DNA of 8,205 nucleotides from NCBI GenBank assembly GCA_026014605.1, contig JAOZIC010000122.1, forward strand, positions 2,949-11,153, written 5' to 3'. The position numbers were made by a program, and so were the translations under genes. The DNA is from Candidatus Bathyarchaeota archaeon. GTDB lineage: Archaea > Thermoproteota > Bathyarchaeia > Bathyarchaeales > Bathyarchaeaceae. This document shows positions 1-6,254 of the stretch, piece by piece. Each line of letters begins with the position of its first letter. Position 1 is the stretch's first letter. The notes beneath the pieces are model-generated. The model had not been told where the DNA came from. It searched no databases and saw only the letters and a program-made list of their open reading frames with translations.

Positions 1-2
1 AA

Positions 3-698
3 GGCCCAGGCGATAACGAGTCCACACAACAAGCATACTCAAAACTAGCAGATTTACCCAACAAACCGCGGATACTCGATGTTGGTTGTGGCCCGGGGAT
101 GCAAACAATCCAATTGGCAAAAATTTCTAACGGACAAATAGAAGCAGTAGATAACCATCAACCGTTCTTGGATCAGTTAATCAAGAACGCCGAACAAGAG
201 GAACTGAGCAACAGGATTAACGTAGCTAAAGGTGACATGCTCAATTTAGAATACGAATCAGGCAGTTTTGATTTAATCTGGTCCGAGGGCTCGATATTTA
301 TTATCGGTTTTGAAAAAGGATTACGTGAATGGAAACGGTTGCTAACTGAAGACGGATACCTTGTTGCCTCAGAACTTACGTGGATAAAAACCGAAGTGCC
401 ACAAGAAGCAAAGACCTACATGAACCAAGAATACCCAGCGATTAAAACTATCAAAGAGAACCTGCAAATCGCGTTGGATTGCGGTTACCGAGTTGTTGGC
501 TTTTTTGTTTTACCAACCCAGAGCTGGTGGGACAACTACTACAATCCGATACAAGAAAAACTGCCCGCACTGAAAGCCAAACACAAGGACGATAAAGAAG
601 CATTACAGGGAATTGACATGACAGAGACAGAAATTGAGATGTTTCGCAAGTTTTCTGATTACTATGGCTATGTTTTTTATCTGCTTCAAGCAAGTTAA
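3..698 (+). CDS. Class I SAM-dependent methyltransferase, 5'-partial
   Basis: Transfers a methyl group from S-adenosylmethionine to an unknown acceptor; the protein is soluble with no membrane segment. The frame is open to the left edge, so the start codon lies outside the window. Reading from base 3, the glycine-rich SAM-binding motif I (ILDVGCGPGMQT) is encoded at about 72-107, so the in-frame ATG at 99 falls inside motif I and cannot be the start. Motif II-like AVDNHQPFLDQL follows, then GDMLNL and FDLIWSEGSIFIIGFEKG (the motif IV to post-IV region), then a C-terminal part rich in aromatic residues (SWWDNYYNP, FSDYYGYVFYLL) that matches one widespread uncharacterised methyltransferase subfamily I recognise mainly from bacteria. 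At least 232 residues are present and the family is about 240-260, so little is missing. The substrate cannot be told from sequence. The fold and SAM use are nearly certain. Confidence 0.93.
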   Translation, partial: GPGDNESTQQAYSKLADLPNKPRILDVGCGPGMQTIQLAKISNGQIEAVDNHQPFLDQLIKNAEQEELSNRINVAKGDMLNLEYESGSFDLIWSEGSIFIIGFEKGLREWKRLLTEDGYLVASELTWIKTEVPQEAKTYMNQEYPAIKTIKENLQIALDCGYRVVGFFVLPTQSWWDNYYNPIQEKLPALKAKHKDDKEALQGIDMTETEIEMFRKFSDYYGYVFYLLQAS

Positions 699-787
699 CG
701 TCAAGCACCGTCAGCAATATTTGAGTATGCAAATGTTTGGCAAAAATTTTTAGGCAGCCACGTTGTGTGCTGTTTGGATGAACTACT
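699..787. other. Intergenic region with A5T5 tract
   Basis: Eighty-nine bases separate the methyltransferase stop from the small TTG-started frame. The region contains a perfect ten-base palindrome, AAAAATTTTT at 742-751. Its T-tract could end methyltransferase transcription, since archaeal termination often occurs at oligo-T runs. The same AT-rich core could be a TATA-like element placing a transcription start near 773, about 15 bases before the small gene. Neither role can be decided from sequence. Confidence 0.3.
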
Positions 788-955
788 TTGAGTGCTGAAG
801 ACGAGTTAATTTCTAAACTTCAAATAGAAATAGGCAAAAAAGTTCCTGCCATGTTTAACAGAATGGCAAAAAATATGTTGGCAAACAACAAAGAAGTTAT
901 AATTAACTGGCTAAAAGACAACAAAGAACTAGTAAAAGAAGTAATCGAAAGCTAA
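788..955 (+). CDS. Small helical protein of unknown function (55 aa, TTG start)
   Basis: Not a family I recognise. The frame is closed upstream by TGA at 779-781, so the TTG at 788 is the only usable start before an internal ATG at 851. A GGATG sequence at 776-780 lies seven bases before the TTG and can serve as a weak ribosome binding site. The product begins MSAEDELISKLQIEIGKK, is rich in Lys, Glu, Asn and hydrophobic residues at helical spacing, and has no cysteine, signal peptide or membrane segment. It looks like a short, mostly helical soluble protein. Its middle (KKVPAMFNRMAKNM) is basic and methionine-rich and its end (WLKDNKELVKEVIES) is an amphipathic helix. It sits on the same strand as the flanking methyltransferase and ilvD. 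The gap to ilvD is 86 bases and contains its own promoter-like sequence, so it is probably a separate unit. Regular amino acid composition favours a real gene, but short length leaves doubt. Confidence 0.5.
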   Translation: MSAEDELISKLQIEIGKKVPAMFNRMAKNMLANNKEVIINWLKDNKELVKEVIES

Positions 956-985
956 AATCAGTAACGCATTTTTGTTAGGTCAAAA

Positions 986-1018
986 CATTTAACAGATTCT
1001 CGTTCTCAATTATTTAAA
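986..1018 (+). promoter_or_regulatory. Putative archaeal TATA elements upstream of ilvD
   Basis: Two AT-rich boxes precede ilvD: CATTTAAC at 986-993 and TATTTAAA at 1011-1018. The first would start a transcript near 1015-1020 with a leader long enough to keep the ribosome binding site at 1028-1034. The second would give an almost leaderless transcript. The first is therefore the better fit to the clear ribosome binding site, though the second matches a TATA box better. No attenuator or T-box is visible. Confidence 0.3.
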
Positions 1019-1027
1019 CAGAAAATC

Positions 1028-1034
1028 AGAAGGA
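1028..1034 (+). promoter_or_regulatory. Ribosome binding site that fixes the ilvD start
   Basis: AGAAGGA at 1028-1034 lies seven bases before the ATG at 1042 but only one base before the in-frame TTG at 1036. The spacing supports the ATG as the start codon. Confidence 0.6.
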
Positions 1035-1041
1035 ATTGGAA

Positions 1042-2700
1042 ATGAGAAGTGATGCAGTAAAAAATGGGTTTGAACGAGCCCCTCACCGCGCCCTACTAAA
1101 GGCTCTTGGGATTACAGATAAAGAACTGAAAAAACCATTCATCGGAGTGGTAAACAGCTACACAGATGTGGTACCTGGACACGCTCACTTAAACCAAGTT
1201 GCCAAAGCAGTTAAAGAAGGAATAGTCAGCGCGGGCGGTGTTCCTTTTGAATTCAACACAATAGGCATCTGCGACGGCATAGCCATGGGGCACAACGGAA
1301 TGCGCTATTCATTACCGTCTCGGGAACTAATTGCCGACTCTGTGGAAACAATGGTACAAGCCCACAGATTCGACGGCATTGTAATGATCAGCACATGTGA
1401 CAAAATAACTCCCGGAATGCTGATGGCAGCTGCAAGACTTAACATTCCAGCAATAATGGTTACTGGCGGTCCCATGCTTTCAGGCAAATACAAAGGAAAG
1501 AAAGTGGGAACCGATTCAATGTTTGAGGCAATCGGCAAAGTTGCAGCAGGCACATTAGATGAAAAAGAACTAAAATGCCTTGAAGACGTTGCTTGCCCAA
1601 GTTGCGGTTCATGTAACGGTATGTTTACGGCTAACACAATGGCGTGTGTAACTGAGGCACTTGGCATGTCGTTAACTGGATGTGCTACTCCGCTTGCGGT
1701 TAGCGCTGAAAGGTTGCGTATTGCCAAAGAAACAGGAAAACAAATAATCAAACTCATAGAAAAAGACCTCAAACCACGAGACATACTCAAATCCAAAGCG
1801 TTTGAGAACGCGATAATGGTAGACATGGCGTTGGGTGGCTCAACAAACACGGTTTTGCATGTTACTGCAATCGCAAACGAAGCAGACATCGACATGCAGT
1901 TGTCAACATTTGACACATTAAGCAAACGGGTTCCCCACATCTGCAGTATGATTCCAAGCGGACCCTACGACATGCAAGAACTCAACGAGGCTGGCGGAAT
2001 TCCAGCTGTTATGAAGGTTCTAAAGGATGCGCTTAACCTGAACCAGATTACGGTTACTGGAAAAACTGTTAAAGAAAACATCGAACACGCAGAGATATTA
2101 AACTCTGAAGTAATCCGCCCAATAGACAACCCAGTCCACAAAGAAGGCGGAATAGCAGTTCTGAAAGGCAACATTGCACCAGACGGAGCAGTTGTAAAAG
2201 CCGCAGGCATATCAGCTAACATGATGACACATCAAGGTCCGGCGAAAACGTTTGATTCTGAAGAATCTGCCATGAAAGCGATACTGGACAAAAAAATCCA
2301 GAAAGGCGACGTAGTAATCATCCGATACGAAGGACCAGTCGGAGGACCCGGAATGCGTGAGATGCTTTCACCAACCGCGTCAATAGCAGGCATGGGACTG
2401 AGCGAATCAGTTGCACTAATCACGGACGGAAGATTTTCAGGCGCCACACGAGGACCATGCATCGGACACGTTTCTCCCGAAGCAGCAACAGGCGGTCCAA
2501 TTGGTTTACTAAAAGACGGCGACATAATCGAAATCGATGTACCTAACAGGAAGATGAACGTTAAGCTAACCGACGCGGAGCTTGCACAACGAGCCAAAGC
2601 TTGGAAACCAAGAGAGCCAAACGTGAAAACTGGTTACTTGGCACGTTATTCTAAGATGGTGGAACCTGCTCATAAGGGCAGTATTCTAAAGAAAGCATAG
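1042..2700 (+). CDS. ilvD: Dihydroxy-acid dehydratase
   Basis: Catalyses dehydration of 2,3-dihydroxy-isovalerate and 2,3-dihydroxy-3-methylvalerate to the 2-keto acids that precede valine, leucine and isoleucine. It is a cytosolic Fe-S, Mg-dependent enzyme. The 552-residue length is normal for the family and no frame break is seen. Numbering from the ATG, GICDGIAMGHNGM holds metal ligand Asp78, and STCDKITPGM holds cluster ligand Cys119, Asp120 and the Lys121 that is carbamylated in the family. CPSCGSCNGMF ends in cluster ligand Cys191. Near the C terminus, GPGMREMLSPT supplies a metal-binding Glu (about 440) and GRFSGATRGP the catalytic Ser (about 466). The VVPGHAHL segment lacks the extra cysteine of the TPCN-type dehydratases, and overall it resembles methanogen IlvD. 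An ATG start is preferred to the TTG six bases upstream because of ribosome binding site spacing. No other ilv gene is adjacent. Sugar-acid dehydratases share the fold, but the motifs favour IlvD. Confidence 0.97.
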   Translation: MRSDAVKNGFERAPHRALLKALGITDKELKKPFIGVVNSYTDVVPGHAHLNQVAKAVKEGIVSAGGVPFEFNTIGICDGIAMGHNGMRYSLPSRELIADSVETMVQAHRFDGIVMISTCDKITPGMLMAAARLNIPAIMVTGGPMLSGKYKGKKVGTDSMFEAIGKVAAGTLDEKELKCLEDVACPSCGSCNGMFTANTMACVTEALGMSLTGCATPLAVSAERLRIAKETGKQIIKLIEKDLKPRDILKSKAFENAIMVDMALGGSTNTVLHVTAIANEADIDMQLSTFDTLSKRVPHICSMIPSGPYDMQELNEAGGIPAVMKVLKDALNLNQITVTGKTVKENIEHAEILNSEVIRPIDNPVHKEGGIAVLKGNIAPDGAVVKAAGISANMMTHQGPAKTFDSEESAMKAILDKKIQKGDVVIIRYEGPVGGPGMREMLSPTASIAGMGLSESVALITDGRFSGATRGPCIGHVSPEAATGGPIGLLKDGDIIEIDVPNRKMNVKLTDAELAQRAKAWKPREPNVKTGYLARYSKMVEPAHKGSILKKA

Positions 2701-2720
2701 AATTTTTACAGAATCTGTTA

Positions 2721-2751
2721 CGAGTTTCCCCATGAAAATTGGGGTTACTCG
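2721..2751. terminator. Hairpin between convergent ilvD and SIS genes
   Basis: CGAGT at 2721-2725 pairs with ACTCG at 2747-2751, and CCCC at 2728-2731 pairs with GGGG at 2741-2744. A two-by-two TT/TT internal loop separates the two stems, and the apical loop has nine bases. The structure lies 20 bases after the ilvD stop and overlaps the stop codon of the opposing gene (2745-2747), so it is present in both transcripts. No strong T-tract follows it on the + side; a T5 run at 2703-2707 precedes it. It may stop or stabilise either mRNA, but this is inference. Confidence 0.4.
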
Positions 2752-3905
2752 ATTACAGAGTGGTACCAAGTCAGAATATATTCAGGCAGTATCAGACCTT
2801 TTGTGCTTAGCCGTTCAGTTAACAAAATTGGCAGACAACTTAGCACATAGGCGGCTCTCATGTAGAATCTGCGGGGCGTTTTTGGTTCAACGTTTTCTTC
2901 CAGAACAATATTCAGGTTAGAGTGTTCTTCAAGACGGGTATCGCCGTGTCCAACAATGGAGAAAACGGTTCCTCCCAAAAGCCTGAACATGTTACACCAC
3001 CCCACAACAGGTTTGGTTTTGCCAGAAAAAGAAATCAAAATTTCTAGGTCTCCAGCTCGGGGATGAGGCGTGTTTACTCCTCGTGCGATATAAACGTCGT
3101 CTCCAAGAAACTTTTTGATGTGAAACAACCTAACCGCGGTCATTTTTGCTACTTCTTCGGCGGTTCCTCGTCCACCTAAAAAGACACAGCTGCGGCGTTC
3201 AAGAAAATCTAAAGCACATTTGATGCCTTCGGATTCAACAGCGTCTTCTGTTATTTTTCTTAAAACAGGCGCTTCTTCAGCAATTAGCTCCAAAACCCTG
3301 TCCACAGAACTGTTTTCTGATATTGCTTCAACCATCATCTGCAACAAAAACAGGCCACCAAGCTCGAAAAGGTCGCCCATGATTCCTGTTTGGCTGTACG
3401 CGTCAGAGGGTAGTTGTTTTTTTTCGCGTCCTTTTACAACTACGACGTTTCCACGCTTTTTTACCATCGTAGAAAGTGATGATTTGCCGTTGGAAGTAAT
3501 CAGTCCCATCGAAAACTGGGTGCTGCCTGTTTCTTGAATGTATTTTTCGAGTTCTTCTGCGAGGTGTTTTGGGTCGTCTGATTCTCCGCTTCCCGAATTG
3601 ATTAGCAGCACAATTTTTTTGTGTCGTTTACTGAGTTGTGAAGCTGCATCATACATTCCTCTGCCTGGAAAACCAACATCTTCGCGGGTGATTACTACTT
3701 TTGGTTCTTTCATCATGGCGATTTGGCTCATTGCTATGTTCAAAGAGTGCAACGAACGTCCAGAACCTCCGCACACGATGCAGTCAGCGGCTTTTAGGTC
3801 TTCGTACAGTGGAAGTAATTCGTTCTTTGTCAGTCTGAGAAGGTTTTCGTTGATACGCTCAACGTATTCTACGGCAGAAATTTTTGTGCTAATTGTCTTC
3901 ACCAT
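2745..3905 (-). CDS. Tandem SIS-domain protein, 6-phospho-3-hexuloisomerase-like
   Basis: A 386-residue cytosolic protein made of two SIS (sugar isomerase) domains, the fold that binds phosphosugars. Domain 1 covers about residues 15-200: a nucleotide-fold loop CGGSGRS (45-51), the phosphate-binding-like SGSGES (104-109) and MGDLFELG (176-183). These are the positions where 6-phospho-3-hexuloisomerase (PHI) has GxGRS, SGSGET and a G-x-LFE segment. Domain 2 covers about 215-345 with LGGRGTAEE (243-251), RGVNTP with GD (276-286) and SFSGKTK (292-298), again PHI-like but more diverged. A roughly 45-residue C-terminal stretch has no motif I recognise. Single-domain PHI is about 180-200 residues, so this looks like a fused duplication. 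The start is ATG with GTG next to it and no clear ribosome binding site; a TATA box about 36 bases upstream suggests a short leader. The exact substrate is unknown. It could be an isomerase or a phosphosugar-sensing protein. Confidence 0.8.
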   Translation of the reverse strand: MVKTISTKISAVEYVERINENLLRLTKNELLPLYEDLKAADCIVCGGSGRSLHSLNIAMSQIAMMKEPKVVITREDVGFPGRGMYDAASQLSKRHKKIVLLINSGSGESDDPKHLAEELEKYIQETGSTQFSMGLITSNGKSSLSTMVKKRGNVVVVKGREKKQLPSDAYSQTGIMGDLFELGGLFLLQMMVEAISENSSVDRVLELIAEEAPVLRKITEDAVESEGIKCALDFLERRSCVFLGGRGTAEEVAKMTAVRLFHIKKFLGDDVYIARGVNTPHPRAGDLEILISFSGKTKPVVGWCNMFRLLGGTVFSIVGHGDTRLEEHSNLNIVLEENVEPKTPRRFYMRAAYVLSCLPILLTERLSTKGLILPEYILTWYHSVIE

Positions 3906-3937
3906 CCAGTTATCTACGCAATGAATAATTACTGTCC

Positions 3938-3943
3938 TTTAAA
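3938..3943 (-). promoter_or_regulatory. TATA box for the SIS gene
   Basis: TTTAAA at 3938-3943 (identical on both strands) lies 33-38 bases upstream of the minus-strand ATG at 3905 and is preceded on that strand by purine-rich GTGAAG, a plausible TFB recognition element. A transcription start about 26 bases downstream would leave a leader of roughly ten bases, which fits the lack of a ribosome binding site. Confidence 0.45.
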
Positions 3944-4047
3944 CTTCACGGAGAACTATTGAAAAATATCTGGAATTAAGTAAATAACATTTATCCACGC
4001 AAGATAACGGGGTTAGTAACCTGTTTTGTTAACGCTTCAACCCAGTT

Positions 4048-5049
4048 TTAGGGCGAAATTTCTTTGAATGCCGTTTTTTTAACTGCTGTTACAGGTTGTC
4101 CGTCTTTGTAGGAACATTGAATTCCAAACTTTTTTACAGCCTCCACGCATAAAGCGGGGTCACACAATGAGGTGCTGAGATATTTTTCGCCTCCATCAGG
4201 GGCAATGGCAACCATTAAACCGTTTTTAATCTCTTTTGCTTTCTTTTGGGCTACATAGAAAATGGCACCAGAACTGTGACCAACAAACAATCCTTCTTGA
4301 AGAGCCAAAAGCCTAGCAGACTCTTCAGCGTCACATGGAGAAACAGTAACAATTTCGTCTACAAGTTCAGGTTTCCAAATCGCTGGAACATACTGGGTCT
4401 GCAGATTTTTCAATCCCTGAATCGGTCGACCAGCTTCAGGCTGAACAGCAATCACTTTGATGTTAGGATTATATTCTTTTAGCCTGCACGAAACTCCCAT
4501 CAAAGTTCCCCCAGTGCCGATTCCTGCAACAAAATGTGTGATTTTTCCTTGGGTGTCTTTCCAGATTTCTTCGGCAGTAGTTTCATAGTGAGCTAATACG
4601 TTTGCGTTGTTTGCAAACTGGTTTGGAATAAAATATTTCTCTGGCTCTTTTTCAGCTATTTCATGAGCTAAATCTTGGGCGCCGTCCATTCCTTTTGCAC
4701 CGTCGCTGAGTATGACTTTTGCGCCCAGTGCCAATAGGATTTGGCGTCTTTCTCGGGTCATTGTGTCGGGCATTACGAGTGCGAGGTCGTATCCTTTTAC
4801 GCGGCAAACCAGTGCGAGTCCGATTCCGGTGTTTCCGCTGGTGGGTTCGATTACTGTCATTCCTTTTTTGAGTTTTCCTGTCTGTTCTGCGTTTTCTATC
4901 ATGTATTTTGTTATTCTGTCTTTTACTGAGCCGCCTGGATTGAATTTTTCGAGTTTAATGTAGAGTTCTAGTTCTGGGTTGGGGTTTAGGTGGTTTATTT
5001 TTACGATGGGCGTGTTTCCGATGCAGTCAAGGACATTGTTTAGTTTCAT
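4048..5049 (-). CDS. Cysteine synthase family (PLP-dependent sulfhydrylase)
   Basis: Makes L-cysteine from an activated serine (O-acetylserine or O-phosphoserine) and sulfide; a cytosolic fold-type II PLP enzyme. Numbering from the ATG at 5049, GGSVKDR holds the Schiff-base Lys43, PTSGNTG (69-75) binds the substrate carboxylate and cofactor, GIGTGGT (176-182) cups the PLP phosphate, and APDGGEKYLST (283-293) closes the core. The 333 residues exceed the usual 300-320 because about 40 residues follow that last motif, including Cys296, Cys301 and Cys312. The substrate-loop region reads GRPIQGLKNL; this resembles mycobacterial CysM (an O-phosphoserine user) more than the CysK pattern, with Lys214 where that enzyme has an Arg. 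The in-frame GTG nine bases upstream is rejected as start because it lies inside the GGTGA ribosome binding site. No serine acetyltransferase gene is next to it. The family is certain; the acceptor is not. Confidence 0.93.
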   Translation of the reverse strand: MKLNNVLDCIGNTPIVKINHLNPNPELELYIKLEKFNPGGSVKDRITKYMIENAEQTGKLKKGMTVIEPTSGNTGIGLALVCRVKGYDLALVMPDTMTRERRQILLALGAKVILSDGAKGMDGAQDLAHEIAEKEPEKYFIPNQFANNANVLAHYETTAEEIWKDTQGKITHFVAGIGTGGTLMGVSCRLKEYNPNIKVIAVQPEAGRPIQGLKNLQTQYVPAIWKPELVDEIVTVSPCDAEESARLLALQEGLFVGHSSGAIFYVAQKKAKEIKNGLMVAIAPDGGEKYLSTSLCDPALCVEAVKKFGIQCSYKDGQPVTAVKKTAFKEISP

Positions 5050-5054
5050 GTGGT

Positions 5055-5059
5055 TCACC
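5055..5059 (-). promoter_or_regulatory. Ribosome binding site that fixes the cysteine synthase start
   Basis: The minus strand reads GGTGA at 5059-5055, five bases before the ATG at 5049. It is complementary to the 3' end of archaeal 16S rRNA. A longer reading would begin at a GTG that is part of this site. Confidence 0.65.
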
Positions 5060-5082
5060 GTTTGTGTGTACCAAATAAAACA

Positions 5083-5099
5083 TTATAACGGTGTTATAA
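5083..5099. promoter_or_regulatory. Perfect 17-base palindrome in divergent promoter
   Basis: TTATAAC-GGT-GTTATAA forms two exact seven-base inverted arms around a three-base centre. It lies 34-50 bases upstream of the cysteine synthase ATG (-) and 90-106 bases upstream of the protease ATG (+). Each arm is also a TATA-like box, GTTATAA(A/T), one for each direction. The minus-strand box would start a transcript near 5060. The plus-strand box would start one near 5122, giving the protease mRNA a leader of about 65 bases. The symmetry could be two back-to-back TATA boxes, an operator for a dimeric regulator, or both. Confidence 0.5.
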
Positions 5100-5188
5100 A
5101 ACTTTTGTTGCTGAAAACAGAAACAAAAAACCCCAAAATACATAACAGTCTAATACACCTAATCACGTTCAATACTTGGTCAGTCATA

Positions 5189-6250
5189 ATGTGCGCTGAA
5201 TCTTCAGATGATAACGTTGCCGAAAAAGTGGGACTGAATCGTTTTGAAGAAATTCAAGTCATGGTTGACTCAGAATTTAACGTTGAAGAAGGTTTTGTTT
5301 ACCATGGCGCACCAACATTTTACATAAAACATCAAGCAGACTCAAAACAGGCATTTCTCAGGCTCATGAATCAACTTGAGCCGCTGGAGCTAGTTCCGAC
5401 AATGCAGCAAAGCGAACAAAAAGTTGTTCTGCAAATCTTGCCTAAACCGCCCACAAAACCAAGCAACCCACTAATCAACATCGCATTGTTTTTTGCCACA
5501 TTAGCAACAGTGTTTTATTCAGGATACATGATTTCAGAAACTCTGACAGATGCGTTGCTGTTCACGGTTGCCATAATAGCAATACTGGGCACCCACGAGA
5601 TGGGGCACAAACTATTGGCAGACAAACACGAGGTAGATGCAACATACCCATATTTTATTCCGGGCACACCACCAATTGGCACGTTTGGGGCACTTATTCA
5701 GCAAAAGGAGATTCCGCCAAACAAGGATGCACTATTTGACATCGGCTTTACTGGACCAGTAACAGGTTTTGTGATAGCGGTAATTGTAACAATTATTGGA
5801 GCACAAATATCACAAGTAGTTCCATATGACCCAACAATACCAGTTGAGTCAATAAACGACGTATATCCCCTTATCTACAGATGGATTTTCCAAGTAATAC
5901 CCCTCAACAGAGAAGGAATAATACTAGCGCACCCAGTAGCATACGCAGGCTGGGTCGGTATGATAGTAACAATGCTCAACCTAGTTCCATCCGGAATGTT
6001 TGACGGCGGACACGTAGCAAGAAGCGTAATCGGCGCAAAAGCACACAAAATCGTGTCATACATAGGAATCGCATTATTAGCGCTCACAGGATGGTGGCCA
6101 ATGGCAATTTTAGCACTCTTTTTCTCTGCAGCAAAACATCCAGGTCCTCTGGACGACGTTTCCGAACTTACAACCAGCCGAAAAATTGGCGCAATGCTCC
6201 TTGTTGTTATCTTTGTGGTTTCATTTGTTCCTACTGGAATCTCAATTTAA
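5189..6250 (+). CDS. Site-2 protease family zinc metalloprotease (peptidase M50)
   Basis: A membrane protease expected to cut substrate proteins within or beside a membrane segment. Of 353 residues, the first ~90 form a soluble domain (FEEIQVMVDSEFNVEEGF, then YHGAPTFYI) of the type that precedes archaeal and chloroplast EGY-like site-2 proteases. Membrane segments are at about 97-115 and 121-138, then further hydrophobic stretches near 188-210, 252-268, 286-314 and 334-352. HEMGH (136-140) gives two zinc ligands and the catalytic Glu137; FDGGH (271-275) supplies the third ligand Asp272. GPVTGF (189-194) is the conserved Gly-Pro segment. The frame is open back to 4979, but the ATG at 5189 is chosen because upstream residues overlap the divergent cysteine synthase gene and promoter and do not look like this family. 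No clear ribosome binding site precedes the ATG. No membrane anti-sigma-like substrate or partner gene is visible nearby. Confidence 0.92.
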   Translation: MCAESSDDNVAEKVGLNRFEEIQVMVDSEFNVEEGFVYHGAPTFYIKHQADSKQAFLRLMNQLEPLELVPTMQQSEQKVVLQILPKPPTKPSNPLINIALFFATLATVFYSGYMISETLTDALLFTVAIIAILGTHEMGHKLLADKHEVDATYPYFIPGTPPIGTFGALIQQKEIPPNKDALFDIGFTGPVTGFVIAVIVTIIGAQISQVVPYDPTIPVESINDVYPLIYRWIFQVIPLNREGIILAHPVAYAGWVGMIVTMLNLVPSGMFDGGHVARSVIGAKAHKIVSYIGIALLALTGWWPMAILALFFSAAKHPGPLDDVSELTTSRKIGAMLLVVIFVVSFVPTGISI

Positions 6251-6254
6251 TTAA

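Noticed and set aside
99..698. Methyltransferase starting at the ATG at 99
   Set aside because: The in-frame sequence upstream encodes the start of SAM-binding motif I (ILDVGCGPG), so the ATG is internal and the gene continues off the left edge.
1305..2597. Three long minus-strand frames opposite ilvD
   Set aside because: Antisense shadows of a well-conserved enzyme; composition rich in Ser, Pro and Ile with no motifs.
2732..2920. Plus-strand 62-residue frame after ilvD starting MKIGVTRLQSG
   Set aside because: It lies almost wholly antisense to the 3' end of the SIS gene, its ATG is inside the hairpin loop, it has no ribosome binding site, and the product looks like no family.
3220..3924. 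Two adjacent plus-strand frames opposite the SIS gene (105 and 128 residues)
   Set aside because: Serine- and phenylalanine-rich products typical of the reverse complement of a real gene; the minus-strand frame has clear SIS motifs.
4011..4021. Short palindrome GGTTAGTAACC between the cysteine synthase stop and the SIS promoter
   Set aside because: Five-base arms with a one-base centre cannot form a stable hairpin, and a match of this size is expected by chance. The 142-base gap holds nothing else I can support beyond the SIS TATA box.
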